Below are positions 16,028 through 23,570 of a stretch of 45,831 nucleotides of DNA, one piece after another. A program made the translations under genes and the position numbers. The stretch is from Chloroflexota bacterium. Lineage in GTDB: Bacteria; Chloroflexota; Dehalococcoidia; Lucifugimonadales; UBA3495. Positions within the stretch are counted from its first letter, which is position 1, and every line of letters begins with the position of its first letter. Location of the stretch: the NCBI GenBank assembly GCA_009840175.1, contig VXOI01000157.1, positions 1 to 45,831 of the forward strand, given 5' to 3'. The notes under the pieces are model-generated. The model had not been told where the DNA came from, did not search any database, and was given only the letters and a program-made list of their open reading frames with translations.

Positions 16028-17029
16028 CTAATCATCCCCCGGAAGGTTGCCCTCTACGTCCACGCGCAGCTCGTTTTCGAGGCGCTCGCGGACGCTTTCG
16101 CTGAGGACGCCGCACTTGAAGAGGTTATTCACCAGCGTGTTGTGCATCTCGCGCTTGAATAGTTGGCGGAACAGCACGAAGTCGCTGCTCTGGGCCTTGT
16201 CGCGGCGCATCTTGCGAATTTCATCAATCTCGTGGTTGTTGAAGCCCATGTCGAGGTAGGCTTCTCTGGGGAAGCCGCCAGTCAGGGTGTTGCGGAGGAA
16301 GTGGATGGTGAAGTCCTCCATCTCCTCGCGTTCCTTGGGGGAAAGCTGCTGGACCTGCTCCGGCAGGCTGAGCATCCCGAAGCCCATGTGGCGCGACTCG
16401 TCGCGCAGGATGAGCTTGCACCCTTCTCGCAGCAGGTCGTCCTTGGCAGTTTCCGCCAGCATCTTGAAGAGGGCCACGGCGAAGGTCTCTCCCACCAGTT
16501 GCAGGCCGATGACCTTGATGTACCAGCGGGGGTCGCTGAGGATGTAGTCGAAGAGTTCGCGCCCCACCTCTGATTGCTCGTATACCTGGCCCACGCGCCC
16601 GTGGAGATAACGCTGGAAGAACTCGGTGTGGCGGGCCTCGTCCATCACCTGAGTGGACATAAAGAACTTGGTGTCGGAGTCTGGCAGCACGTTGGCAAGC
16701 TGCGAGCAGACCAGAACCGCCGCGTGCTCGCCGTGGAAAAGCTGGCTGAGACGCCAGGCGGAGAAGAGGCGGTTCATCTCCTGCTTCTCGGCGGCATTCA
16801 TCTTGTGCCAGTAGGGGGAGTCGTAAATGTCTATCAGTTCGTCAGCGACGAAGCCCTGCTCAAGGTCAACCGGTTTGGCCCAGTCAATGTAGGTGGAGGC
16901 GTTCCACTGGTCTCGCTTGGCGTTCTCGTACAATCGCCGCAGATCCTCTTTCTGCACTTCCTGGTCGTGCAGAAAAACGACATCGTATTCGCTGTGGACA
17001 ATGTGGGATGCTTCAGGCAAAGTGACCAT
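16028..17029 (-). CDS. Ferritin-like diiron protein (ribonucleotide reductase R2 / AurF-like fold)
   Basis: This 333-residue helical protein shows a complete carboxylate-bridged diiron set: Glu101 (FHGEHAAVL), Glu131-x-x-His134 (DEARHTEFF), Glu181 ([10 protein letters not shown]) and Glu211-x-x-His214 ([10 protein letters not shown]). The pattern E / ExxH / E / ExxH is that of R2-like and AurF-like oxygenases. The radical-carrying tyrosine and the C-terminal features of a true class I R2 are not evident, and no R1 gene is near, so an oxygenase or oxidase role is more likely. The ribosome site is GGGGAGGA. A plausible promoter lies upstream (17069-17098). Confidence 0.88.
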   Translation of the reverse strand: MVTLPEASHIVHSEYDVVFLHDQEVQKEDLRRLYENAKRDQWNASTYIDWAKPVDLEQGFVADELIDIYDSPYWHKMNAAEKQEMNRLFSAWRLSQLFHGEHAAVLVCSQLANVLPDSDTKFFMSTQVMDEARHTEFFQRYLHGRVGQVYEQSEVGRELFDYILSDPRWYIKVIGLQLVGETFAVALFKMLAETAKDDLLREGCKLILRDESRHMGFGMLSLPEQVQQLSPKEREEMEDFTIHFLRNTLTGGFPREAYLDMGFNNHEIDEIRKMRRDKAQSSDFVLFRQLFKREMHNTLVNNLFKCGVLSESVRERLENELRVDVEGNLPGDD

Positions 17030-17068
17030 AGAGCATTCCTCCCCTGAGCATGGGGGATTTTATTTATC

Positions 17069-17098
17069 ATAATATCGGCATAGCGGTGCGATTGTAAA
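17069..17098 (-). promoter_or_regulatory. Promoter of the diiron/macrodomain pair
   Basis: On the minus strand, TTTACA (17098-17093), an 18-bp spacer and TATTAT (17074-17069) lie 40 bp before the diiron protein ATG. Confidence 0.5.
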
Positions 17099-17160
17099 CC
17101 GGCCGTATCTCAAGGGCATCGTTCCGTTTCAGGTGGTCAAATCAAGAGAGGGACGGGGGT

Positions 17161-17189
17161 TTGGATTCCCGCCTTCGCGGGAATGACGG
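17161..17189. repeat. Half-copy of the 29-bp CCGTCATTCC repeat
   Basis: TTTGGATTCCCGCCTTCGCG followed by GGAATGACGG matches one arm of the element at 14204-14299 with a few changes. It is palindromic by itself (TTCCCGCCTTCGCGGGAA). It lies in the 264-bp space between the divergent diiron and CoA-transferase genes. Confidence 0.8.
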
Positions 17190-17293
17190 ATGGTAAACCG
17201 CAAAACCACCTAAACTGGAACGCTATCTATCTCAAAGCAACCATCCTTTCCAGTGGACGATAGCGGAATCGTATCCCGAAGGAGGGAGCAGCC

Positions 17294-18610
17294 ATGAACT
17301 GGCGTGAGATGGTATCCGACAAGCTGATGAGTCCGGCAGAGGCAGTGAGTGCAGTCAAGTCCGGGGACGTGTTGGCAATCGCGGCCATCAACTGTACACC
17401 CTTCACGCTGTGCCAGGCTCTGTACGACCGGCGGGCCGAGTTGAGCGGGGTTCGCATTGATCACCCCGCTCCCCTCTTCCCATGGATCCGGGAAGGAGAC
17501 GAGGGAGCGTTCACGTTGCACGATCTCTACGCCACCCCGGCAGACCGGCAGATGGTCAACGCTGGCAGGGTTGAGTATCGCCCGGTAGCCCGCTGGAAAA
17601 GTGGCCTTCCTCCTGATGGTTTCGTGGATCGTCCTGACGTGTATATGCTGCCGGTCTCGCCGCCGGACAAGCACGGCTATTGCAGCTTCGGGCCGGGCGT
17701 GTTTTTCTCTCCATCCTTCTGCCGGGACGCGACAACCGTTATCGGTGAGGTGCATGAGAACTTCATTCGCACCGGCGGCGACAACTACGTGCATATATCT
17801 CAACTGGACCGGCTGTGCGAGGCCGGAGCGCCCACGGGAGTCTTGCCGGTCGCTCCCCGTTCCGATGAGGAAAATCTGGTGACAGAAGTGATTGGCACCC
17901 TGGTATCGGCGGAACTGATTAACGACGGGGACACCATACAGATTGGCATCGGCACCGTCGCGTCGGCAATGGGGGCGTTCCTCGGAGAGAAGCAGGAACT
18001 GGGCATCCAGACCGAGATAATCACCGGGGGCGTGCCGGAACTGGTGCGGCAGGGAGTGGTGACGGGAAAGCGCAAGACGCGCCACCAGGGTAAGGTGGTC
18101 GCCAGCATAGCGCTGGTGCCGGAAGAGGAAATGGCCATCATTGACGGAAATCCGGCGTTCGAGCTGTATGAGTTCAGTTACGTTGACGACGTCCGTTACC
18201 TGGTGCAGCAGGACAACCTGGTGGCCATCAACAACGCGCTCCAGATAGACCTGACCGGGCAGGTGGCCGCCGAGACCATAGGGAGCACCATCTGGAGCGG
18301 GGTTGGCGGCCAGACGGCCTTTGCCATCGCGGCCAACTACTCTAACGGGGGACGTTCCATCACCGTGCTGCCCTCTAGCAGTCTGGTGGAAGGAGAACGC
18401 GTGTCGCGCATCGTGCCGACGCTGCCTGGCGGAGCGGCGGTCACCGTTCCCAGGACGCTGGTGGACTATGTGGTGACGGAGCATGGCATCGCCCACCTGC
18501 GCGGTAAGTCCCTGCGGGAGCGGGCGGAGGAGCTTATCGCCATCTCGCACCCCGATTTCCATGCCGAACTGCGTCGAGAGGGGAGACGGGCTTTCAGTAT
18601 AGGTATTTGA
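17294..18610 (+). CDS. Acetyl-CoA hydrolase/CoA-transferase family protein (4-hydroxybutyrate CoA-transferase type)
   Basis: The product is 438 residues with a strong AAGGAGGGAG ribosome site. Two Rossmann-like CoA-transferase halves are visible. Family segments include LPVSPPDKHGYCSFGPGV near 115, GDTIQIGIGTVASAMGAFL near 215, AINNALQIDLTGQVAAE near 315 and a C-terminal VTEHGIAHLRGKSLRERA. The last two are standard in Cat1/AbfT-type enzymes, which move CoA between acetyl-CoA and an organic acid. One detail is unusual: the loop SGVGGQTAF has Ala where relatives I know have Asp (GGQxDF). It is preceded by a divergent region and a repeat, and appears to be a single-gene unit. Confidence 0.9.
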   Translation: MNWREMVSDKLMSPAEAVSAVKSGDVLAIAAINCTPFTLCQALYDRRAELSGVRIDHPAPLFPWIREGDEGAFTLHDLYATPADRQMVNAGRVEYRPVARWKSGLPPDGFVDRPDVYMLPVSPPDKHGYCSFGPGVFFSPSFCRDATTVIGEVHENFIRTGGDNYVHISQLDRLCEAGAPTGVLPVAPRSDEENLVTEVIGTLVSAELINDGDTIQIGIGTVASAMGAFLGEKQELGIQTEIITGGVPELVRQGVVTGKRKTRHQGKVVASIALVPEEEMAIIDGNPAFELYEFSYVDDVRYLVQQDNLVAINNALQIDLTGQVAAETIGSTIWSGVGGQTAFAIAANYSNGGRSITVLPSSSLVEGERVSRIVPTLPGGAAVTVPRTLVDYVVTEHGIAHLRGKSLRERAEELIAISHPDFHAELRREGRRAFSIGI

Positions 18611-18723
18611 GGTGAGGGACTGTTGCGGGGATTCGGGCTTTAGCTGTTAGCGCGCGCTTGCCCGATTAGCCCGCGCATAGTAAATTTAAGGAAATCCGCC
18701 AACCGGGGAGGGGATTCAGCAAA

Positions 18724-19857
18724 ATGACAACTACCAAGCATGAAAAAGGACTGATAGTTATCCAGCTTTCCGGCGGGAATGACTATCTCAACACCGTGGT
18801 GCCCTATGGCGACGGGCGTTACTACGACTCCCGCCCCAAGGTGCATATCCCGCAGGACAAGGTGATCCCTCTCAATGACGAGATCGGGTTCAACCCCAGC
18901 ATGGGGCCGATGAAGAGGCTGTGGGACGAGGGGAAGGTGGCTGTAATCAACGGCATCGGCTACGAGAACCCCAACCGCTCGCATTTCCGCTCCATGGACA
19001 TCTGGCATACCGCCGAACCCGAAGCCATCGGCACCGAGGGCTGGCTGGGCCGGGCCGTCCGGGAAATGGACCCGCAGGGTGAGAACGTGCTGACGGCGGT
19101 CAACTTCGGGCGCGGCCTGCCGCGGGCGCTGGGCTGCCCCGGCGTGTCGGTGGCTTCGGTGGGCGACCTGGAGACCTACGGTCTCTTCCCTGATATAGAA
19201 GACGAAGAGCTGCGAATGTTCACCCTGGAAGCCTTCGCGCGGATGTACGGCAACGTCGTAGGCCGCGACCCGGTAATGTCGCTGTTGAGCAAGACCGGGC
19301 AGGACGCCTACGTTGGGGCCGATATCCTTCGGACTGCGCCGGCGCAGTACTCTTCCAACGTGGAGTATCGCACCGATTCGCTGTCCCAGAACGTCAAGAG
19401 CATCGCGCAGGTGTTCCTGGCGGACCTCGGCACGAAGGTCTACTACACCCAGCACGGCAGCTTCGACACTCACTCCGGCGAACTGCCGACTCACGCCCAG
19501 CTCTGGGACGACGTGGCCGGCGCAGTGGGAAGCCTGATGGACGACCTGAAGGAGCATGGCCGCGAGGACGATGCGGCGGTGCTGATATTCTCGGAGTTCG
19601 GGCGTCGCATCCGGGACAACGGCACCGGCAGCGACCACGGGTCCGGCGGCGCTGCCTTCCTCATCGGCGGCGCGGTAAACGGCGGGCTGTACGGCGAGTA
19701 CCCGTCGCTGGCCGAGGCGGAGCAACTGAACGGCGACCTGCGCTCGAACAACGATTTCCGCTCGACCTACTCTCCCATCCTGGAGAAGTGGTTCGGACTG
19801 GATCCCGATCCCATTGTGAACGGGCAGTTCGAGCATCTTGACCTGTTCCGCGCCTAG
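18724..19857 (+). CDS. DUF1501 family protein
   Basis: This 377-residue protein belongs to the DUF1501 family, distantly related to alkaline phosphatases and sulfatases. It shows GLIVIQLSGGNDYLNTVVPY at the start, NPSMGPMKRLWDEGKVAVI near 58, the metal-site-like YYTQHGSFDTHS near 240, IFSEFGRRIRDNGTGSDHG near 284 and GGAVNGGLYGEYPSL. Most DUF1501 proteins carry a Tat signal; this one starts directly at the domain, with a GGGGAGGGG site at its ATG, so it looks cytoplasmic. It is partnered by a DUF1800 protein at 20361, the usual pairing, with a small membrane protein gene between. Confidence 0.9.
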   Translation: MTTTKHEKGLIVIQLSGGNDYLNTVVPYGDGRYYDSRPKVHIPQDKVIPLNDEIGFNPSMGPMKRLWDEGKVAVINGIGYENPNRSHFRSMDIWHTAEPEAIGTEGWLGRAVREMDPQGENVLTAVNFGRGLPRALGCPGVSVASVGDLETYGLFPDIEDEELRMFTLEAFARMYGNVVGRDPVMSLLSKTGQDAYVGADILRTAPAQYSSNVEYRTDSLSQNVKSIAQVFLADLGTKVYYTQHGSFDTHSGELPTHAQLWDDVAGAVGSLMDDLKEHGREDDAAVLIFSEFGRRIRDNGTGSDHGSGGAAFLIGGAVNGGLYGEYPSLAEAEQLNGDLRSNNDFRSTYSPILEKWFGLDPDPIVNGQFEHLDLFRA

Positions 19858-19869
19858 TTTCTCCGGTAG

Positions 19870-20292
19870 ATGACTTCAACGCCCGACCCGGAGCGGCGAG
19901 TATCAATCTGGAGCGTTCCGGAGAGATGGCGGAAGCTGTTCTTTGCCATCTTCTCCATCCAGACGGCGGCTTTAATCGGGTTGGCTGTCTGGTACGAGGT
20001 GTTCGTCAAGACAGGGGATTCCTGGCCGGAGACCATATTCGCGATAGGAAGGGACGCAGCGCCGGGCATCGGAGTAATCGCAGCCGATAGCGTTGTGATT
20101 GTGGACATAGTTATGATACTGACGCTCCTTTACGAAGATTACCGTAGGAAACGGACCGAGAGAGCCTTAGCCCGGTTGCAGGAGAAGTGGGAAGGCTGGA
20201 ATCAGAGGCGGCTGGAAGCCGACGCTGCCGCGCAGCCCTTTGACGAGCCGCCTCCATCCCTGACTCGAAACGGGCACAGCAGATCCTCTTGA
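19870..20292 (+). CDS. Small membrane protein with two transmembrane helices, unknown function
   Basis: This 140-residue protein starts 12 bp after DUF1501. It has a charged N-terminus (PDPERRVSIWSVPERWRK), a first helix around LFFAIFSIQTAALIGLAVWY and a short loop. A second helix follows, GIGVIAADSVVIVDIVMILTLLY, and then a basic coiled-coil-like tail (DYRRKRTERALARLQEKWEGW). I recognise no family. Sitting between the DUF1501 and DUF1800 genes on the same strand with short gaps, it is likely cotranscribed and could anchor that pair at the membrane, which is inference. Confidence 0.65.
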   Translation: MTSTPDPERRVSIWSVPERWRKLFFAIFSIQTAALIGLAVWYEVFVKTGDSWPETIFAIGRDAAPGIGVIAADSVVIVDIVMILTLLYEDYRRKRTERALARLQEKWEGWNQRRLEADAAAQPFDEPPPSLTRNGHSRSS

Positions 20293-20360
20293 TCCTTGGA
20301 ACACATTAGCCCTGACTTGCCCGAATGCGGGCGCGGAAACCTTGAATTGCGAGGTCTGAA

Positions 20361-21776
20361 ATGAGCGACAACAACATTGCCCTGATGGCTCACCTGATGC
20401 GCAGGGCCGGGTTCGGCGCAAGCCGGGATGAGCTGGAACGGCGCACGGAGCAGGGTTACGAGGTCACTATCGAGGAACTGCTGGACACCAGCAACGCCAG
20501 CAGTATGCCCGACGACCTGATTCGCCGGTATCACGTGGAACAGTCGGAGCTTCGGGACCTGGCCGGTTCCGCCGCTTACTGGATGTACCGGATGATTTCC
20601 ACTGACAAGCCGCTGGAAGAGAAGATGGCCCTCTTCTGGCACGGTCTGTTCGCCACCGGCTATGCCAAGCTGAACCAGGCCCGTTCCCAGCTAAACCAGG
20701 TGGAGATGTTCCGGCGCAACGGGCTGGGCCGCTTCGATGAGATGCTGCTGGAGATTTCCCGAGACCCGGCGATGCTGGTCTGGCTGGACAATCAGGACAA
20801 CCACGGCGAGGCCATCAACGAGAACTATGGGCGAGAGTTGCTGGAACTGTTCTCAATGGGTATCGGCAACTATACCGAGGACGACATCAAGGAGTGCGCC
20901 CGCGCCTTCACCGGCTGGACTTTGGGGAACGCCGAGTATATGGCCGTCCGCGCGCAGAAGGACTCCATCTGGCCCTATGGCCGCATCGCATGGCACTACG
21001 ACTATCGCGAGGAAGACCACGACGACGGCGAAAAGACCTTCCTGGGCGAGTCCGGCAACTTCAACGGCGAAGACATCATCGCCATCATAGCCAAGCAGGA
21101 CGCTACTGCCGAGTTCATCTGCACCCGGCTGTTCCAGTTCTTCGCCGCCGACGAAGTGACCGATCAGGGACGTCACGCCATTGATGCCATGAAGGAGACC
21201 TACTTCGAGTCCGGCTACGAGATCAAGAACGTGCTGCGGACCCTGTTCAACTCCGAGTACTTCAGGTCTAACGAGGCGCGGTTCGCCCGCGTCAAGGGGC
21301 CGGTGGAGTTGGTGGTCGGCGCTATCCGCATGGCGGGCAGCTACCAGACCCCGACGCTGGGCATCGAAAGGGTGTCCAACAATATGCTGTACATGGGGCA
21401 AGGTCTTTTGCAGCCTCCCACCGTGGAGGGCTGGCACGAGGGAGTCGAGTGGATAGACAGCGGTTCGCTGGTGGAGCGGGTCAACTTCGCCGCGAAAGAA
21501 CTGTCCAACACCGACAGCCCCGGAGTGCGTTCCATCATTGACCGGCTGGCGGAATCGGGCGACGGCCCATTGTCTCCCTCCGAGTTCGCCGATGGCTGTG
21601 TTGACCTGCTGGGCCCCATCGCCGTCAGTGATGACACGCGCGCAGTGCTGGTGGACTACGCTGCACGGCAAGGGGACCTGGACCTGCGGGAGCGGGAGCC
21701 CGGTGACGATGCCGAGCAGCGCGTGGGCAATATGCTGCGCCTGATTGCGGCCACCCGCGAGTACCAGTTGGCCTAG
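20361..21776 (+). CDS. DUF1800 family protein
   Basis: This 471-residue DUF1800 protein shows MAHLMRRAGFGASRDELER near the start, EKMALFWHGLFATGYAKLN near 90, GRELLELFSMGIGNYTEDDI near 158, a CARAFTGWTL helix near 178 and FEVxxxNVLRTLFNSEYF-like segments near 290. No signal peptide is present. DUF1800 and DUF1501 genes occur side by side in many bacteria, and the pair is thought to act together, but no reaction is established. Order here: DUF1501, small membrane protein, DUF1800. Confidence 0.92.
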   Translation: MSDNNIALMAHLMRRAGFGASRDELERRTEQGYEVTIEELLDTSNASSMPDDLIRRYHVEQSELRDLAGSAAYWMYRMISTDKPLEEKMALFWHGLFATGYAKLNQARSQLNQVEMFRRNGLGRFDEMLLEISRDPAMLVWLDNQDNHGEAINENYGRELLELFSMGIGNYTEDDIKECARAFTGWTLGNAEYMAVRAQKDSIWPYGRIAWHYDYREEDHDDGEKTFLGESGNFNGEDIIAIIAKQDATAEFICTRLFQFFAADEVTDQGRHAIDAMKETYFESGYEIKNVLRTLFNSEYFRSNEARFARVKGPVELVVGAIRMAGSYQTPTLGIERVSNNMLYMGQGLLQPPTVEGWHEGVEWIDSGSLVERVNFAAKELSNTDSPGVRSIIDRLAESGDGPLSPSEFADGCVDLLGPIAVSDDTRAVLVDYAARQGDLDLREREPGDDAEQRVGNMLRLIAATREYQLA

Positions 21777-21804
21777 AAATCCCACTGTAATTTCTTTGAG
21801 TAGA

Positions 21805-21867
21805 GGATGGACATGATTCTCATCCCCATCATGGCCATCCCCAAATCTCAAAAATCACAGTTCAGAC
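21805..21867. repeat. Dispersed palindromic element ending in ATCACAGTTCAGAC
   Basis: GGATGG-A-CATGAT (21805-21817) pairs with ATCATG-G-CCATCC (21828-21840), 12 bp with one mismatch. It is followed by AAATCACAGTTCAGAC (21852-21867). The reverse complement of that last string opens the element at 38388-38462, so the two belong to one family. It fills the gap between the DUF1800 and NHL genes. Confidence 0.75.
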
Positions 21868-21883
21868 AGCGGAGTAAGAGCCA

Positions 21884-22930
21884 GTGACCACCCAAACGCA
21901 ATCATCCACTATCAATGTGGAATACCTTAAGACCATTGGCATCGTCAACAATGGACTGAATGGCCGCGGGTTCGCCAACCCCTATGACCTGGCGGTGAGT
22001 GGCGATGGTCGCATTTTCGTCCTGAATCGCTGCGACCCGGCCCGCGCAACCGGCATACGCATCGGGGTGTGCAATCTGGACGAAGACTACCTGTTCGAGT
22101 TCGGAGACGGCGCGGGGAACGGAGACACGCAGTTCCGCTGGCCTGTGGCGCTCACCTTCGACAGCCAGGAACACCTGTATGTGACGGACGAGCAGAACCA
22201 GCGGGTGACAGTGTTCGACAGCGACGGGCAGTTCCTGCGAAAGTGGGGAACCCCGGGACCTGGAGACGGCGAGTTCAATGGGCCGGCCGGGATAGCCGCA
22301 GGGCCTTCGACAAGCTCAGGCGACGGCTATATCTACGTCGTGGACCAGCACAACGCACGGGTGCAGAAGTTCACTTCCGATGGCGGCTATGTCGGGCAAT
22401 GGGGTTCGCAAGGGAGCAGCCCCGGCCAGTTCAACCTGCCCTGGGGCGCGGCGACCGATAAGGCGGGCAACGTCTACGTTGCCGACTGGCGCAACGACCG
22501 CATCCAGAAGTTCACCGCTGACGGGGAGTTTCTGGCTGCCTTCGGCACTCCCGGCTACGGCGAGGGCCAGTTCCAGCGACCTACTCATGTGGCCGTGGAC
22601 GGCGAAGGCTACATTTATGTCGCGGACTGGGGCAATGAGAGGGTGCAGATTCTCGATTACGAAGGGCACTTCCAGGTGCTTCTGCGCGGCGAGGCCACCG
22701 TTTCCAAGTGGGCGCAGGAGTACTTCGACGTGAACCCGGAGGAAGCGGCGGAGCGATACCAATCCGACCTTACGCCGGAGTTGCCTCCGCACCTGAACAC
22801 GCCCTACCACATCTCGTCGCAGACCGAACCCTATTTCTGGGGACCTGTGGCGGTATCGCTGGACCACGAAGGCCGCCTGTACGTGGTGGAAACCAACCGC
22901 CATCGCTTCCAGGTCTACCAGAAACGATAG
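21884..22930 (+). CDS. NHL-repeat beta-propeller protein with an in-frame repeat insertion
   Basis: The product is 348 residues from a GTG start (GGAG 9 nt upstream). NHL repeats follow one another: FANPYDLAVSGDGRIFVLN, FRWPVALTFDSQEHLYVTDE, FNLPWGAATDKAGNVYVADW, FQRPTHVAVDGEGYIYVADW and a closing GPVAVSLDHEGRLYVVETN. No signal peptide is seen. Such propellers serve as binding scaffolds or lyases; no activity is assigned. Inside the third blade the bases 22304-22320 (CCTTCGACAAGCTCAGG) are a copy of a dispersed repeat. They add GPSTSSG between GIAA and DGYIYVVDQ, where other blades have two or three residues. Confidence 0.9.
   Translation: MTTQTQSSTINVEYLKTIGIVNNGLNGRGFANPYDLAVSGDGRIFVLNRCDPARATGIRIGVCNLDEDYLFEFGDGAGNGDTQFRWPVALTFDSQEHLYVTDEQNQRVTVFDSDGQFLRKWGTPGPGDGEFNGPAGIAAGPSTSSGDGYIYVVDQHNARVQKFTSDGGYVGQWGSQGSSPGQFNLPWGAATDKAGNVYVADWRNDRIQKFTADGEFLAAFGTPGYGEGQFQRPTHVAVDGEGYIYVADWGNERVQILDYEGHFQVLLRGEATVSKWAQEYFDVNPEEAAERYQSDLTPELPPHLNTPYHISSQTEPYFWGPVAVSLDHEGRLYVVETNRHRFQVYQKR
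22304..22320 (+). repeat. CCTTCGACAAGCTCAGG repeat inside the NHL coding region
   Basis: The 17-bp string is present on the opposite strand at 27899-27917 (CCCTGAGCTTGTCGAAGGG). Here it is read in frame as PSTSSG in a surface loop of the propeller. Confidence 0.75.
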
Positions 22931-22938
22931 CGGACACG

Positions 22939-22971
22939 CCCTCACCCTAACCCTCTCCCAGAGGGAGAGGG
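22939..22971 (-). repeat. Dispersed GGGAGAGGG-type palindromic repeat, copy 6 (reverse orientation)
   Basis: GCCCTCACCCTAACCCTCTC followed by CCAGAGGGAGAGGG is the reverse complement of the consensus. It begins 8 bp after the NHL stop codon. Confidence 0.85.
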
Positions 22972-22988
22972 AACCATGGCGAAAAGTA

Positions 22989-23014
22989 TAGGGGCGCACG
23001 GCTGTGCGCCCCTA
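22989..23014. terminator. Palindromic hairpin (GGGGCGCAC type) between convergent genes
   Basis: TAGGGGCGCAC (22989-22999), loop GGCT, GTGCGCCCCTA (23004-23014): an 11-bp perfect stem. The same sequence family occurs at 45190-45217, again between convergent genes, which argues for a bidirectional terminator or a repeat used as one. Confidence 0.7.
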
Positions 23015-23042
23015 AGCTGTTTGCAGAACCTTGCTTTGCTCC

Positions 23043-23471
23043 TTACGGCGTGGCCGAAAAACCGGCGCCTTCGATACCGGCGCGGGAGGCGTCTTCGTCT
23101 TCCTGGGCGGTGCCGCCGCTGCCGCCTACGGCCCCCACCAGCACGCCGTCCCGGAATACGGGCAGAGCGCCCTGGCCGGGGATCATGTGCCCGCCTTCCA
23201 TCGCCATCAGGCCGCGGAACACCGGGGCCAGGGCGTTCTCGGTCAGTTCGCCGCTGGCGCGCCCGAAGCAGGACGCCGCAACGGCCTTGGCGCGGGAGAT
23301 CGGGGGTGTGCGCCAGGAGGCGCCGTCGGTGCGCATCATGGTAATCAGGTCGCCACGCGGGTCAACCACCGAGATGCTCATGTTGACCCCCATTTCCAGC
23401 ACCTTGGCCTTGGCCCCAGCGAGAATGGCTTCCGCTTCCTCCAGAGTCAGCGTGGGTGTGTTTCTGGGCAT
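23043..23471 (-). CDS. GlcG/HbpS family heme-binding-like protein
   Basis: The product is 142 residues with a strong GGAGGT ribosome site. It matches the GlcG/HbpS (PF03928-type) fold: LTLEEAEAILAGAKAKVLEM at the start, NMSISVVDPRGDLITMMRTDG near 30, a middle RAKAVAASCFGR helix, and the glycine-rich MEGGHMIPGQGALPVFRDG and VGAVGGSGGTAQEDE loops near 90-125. Some relatives bind heme or cobalamin, and others have no known ligand. It follows the DUF3179 gene by about 100 bp on the same strand. Confidence 0.88.
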   Translation of the reverse strand: MPRNTPTLTLEEAEAILAGAKAKVLEMGVNMSISVVDPRGDLITMMRTDGASWRTPPISRAKAVAASCFGRASGELTENALAPVFRGLMAMEGGHMIPGQGALPVFRDGVLVGAVGGSGGTAQEDEDASRAGIEGAGFSATP

Positions 23472-23570
23472 AATTTACCTCCGAATTCGTAGACTACCCC
23501 GCCTTCACGGGGGCGACATTATCTAGCCGCCCATATTGTAGGCCACAACTACGGCCCGTCAACCAGGCGT

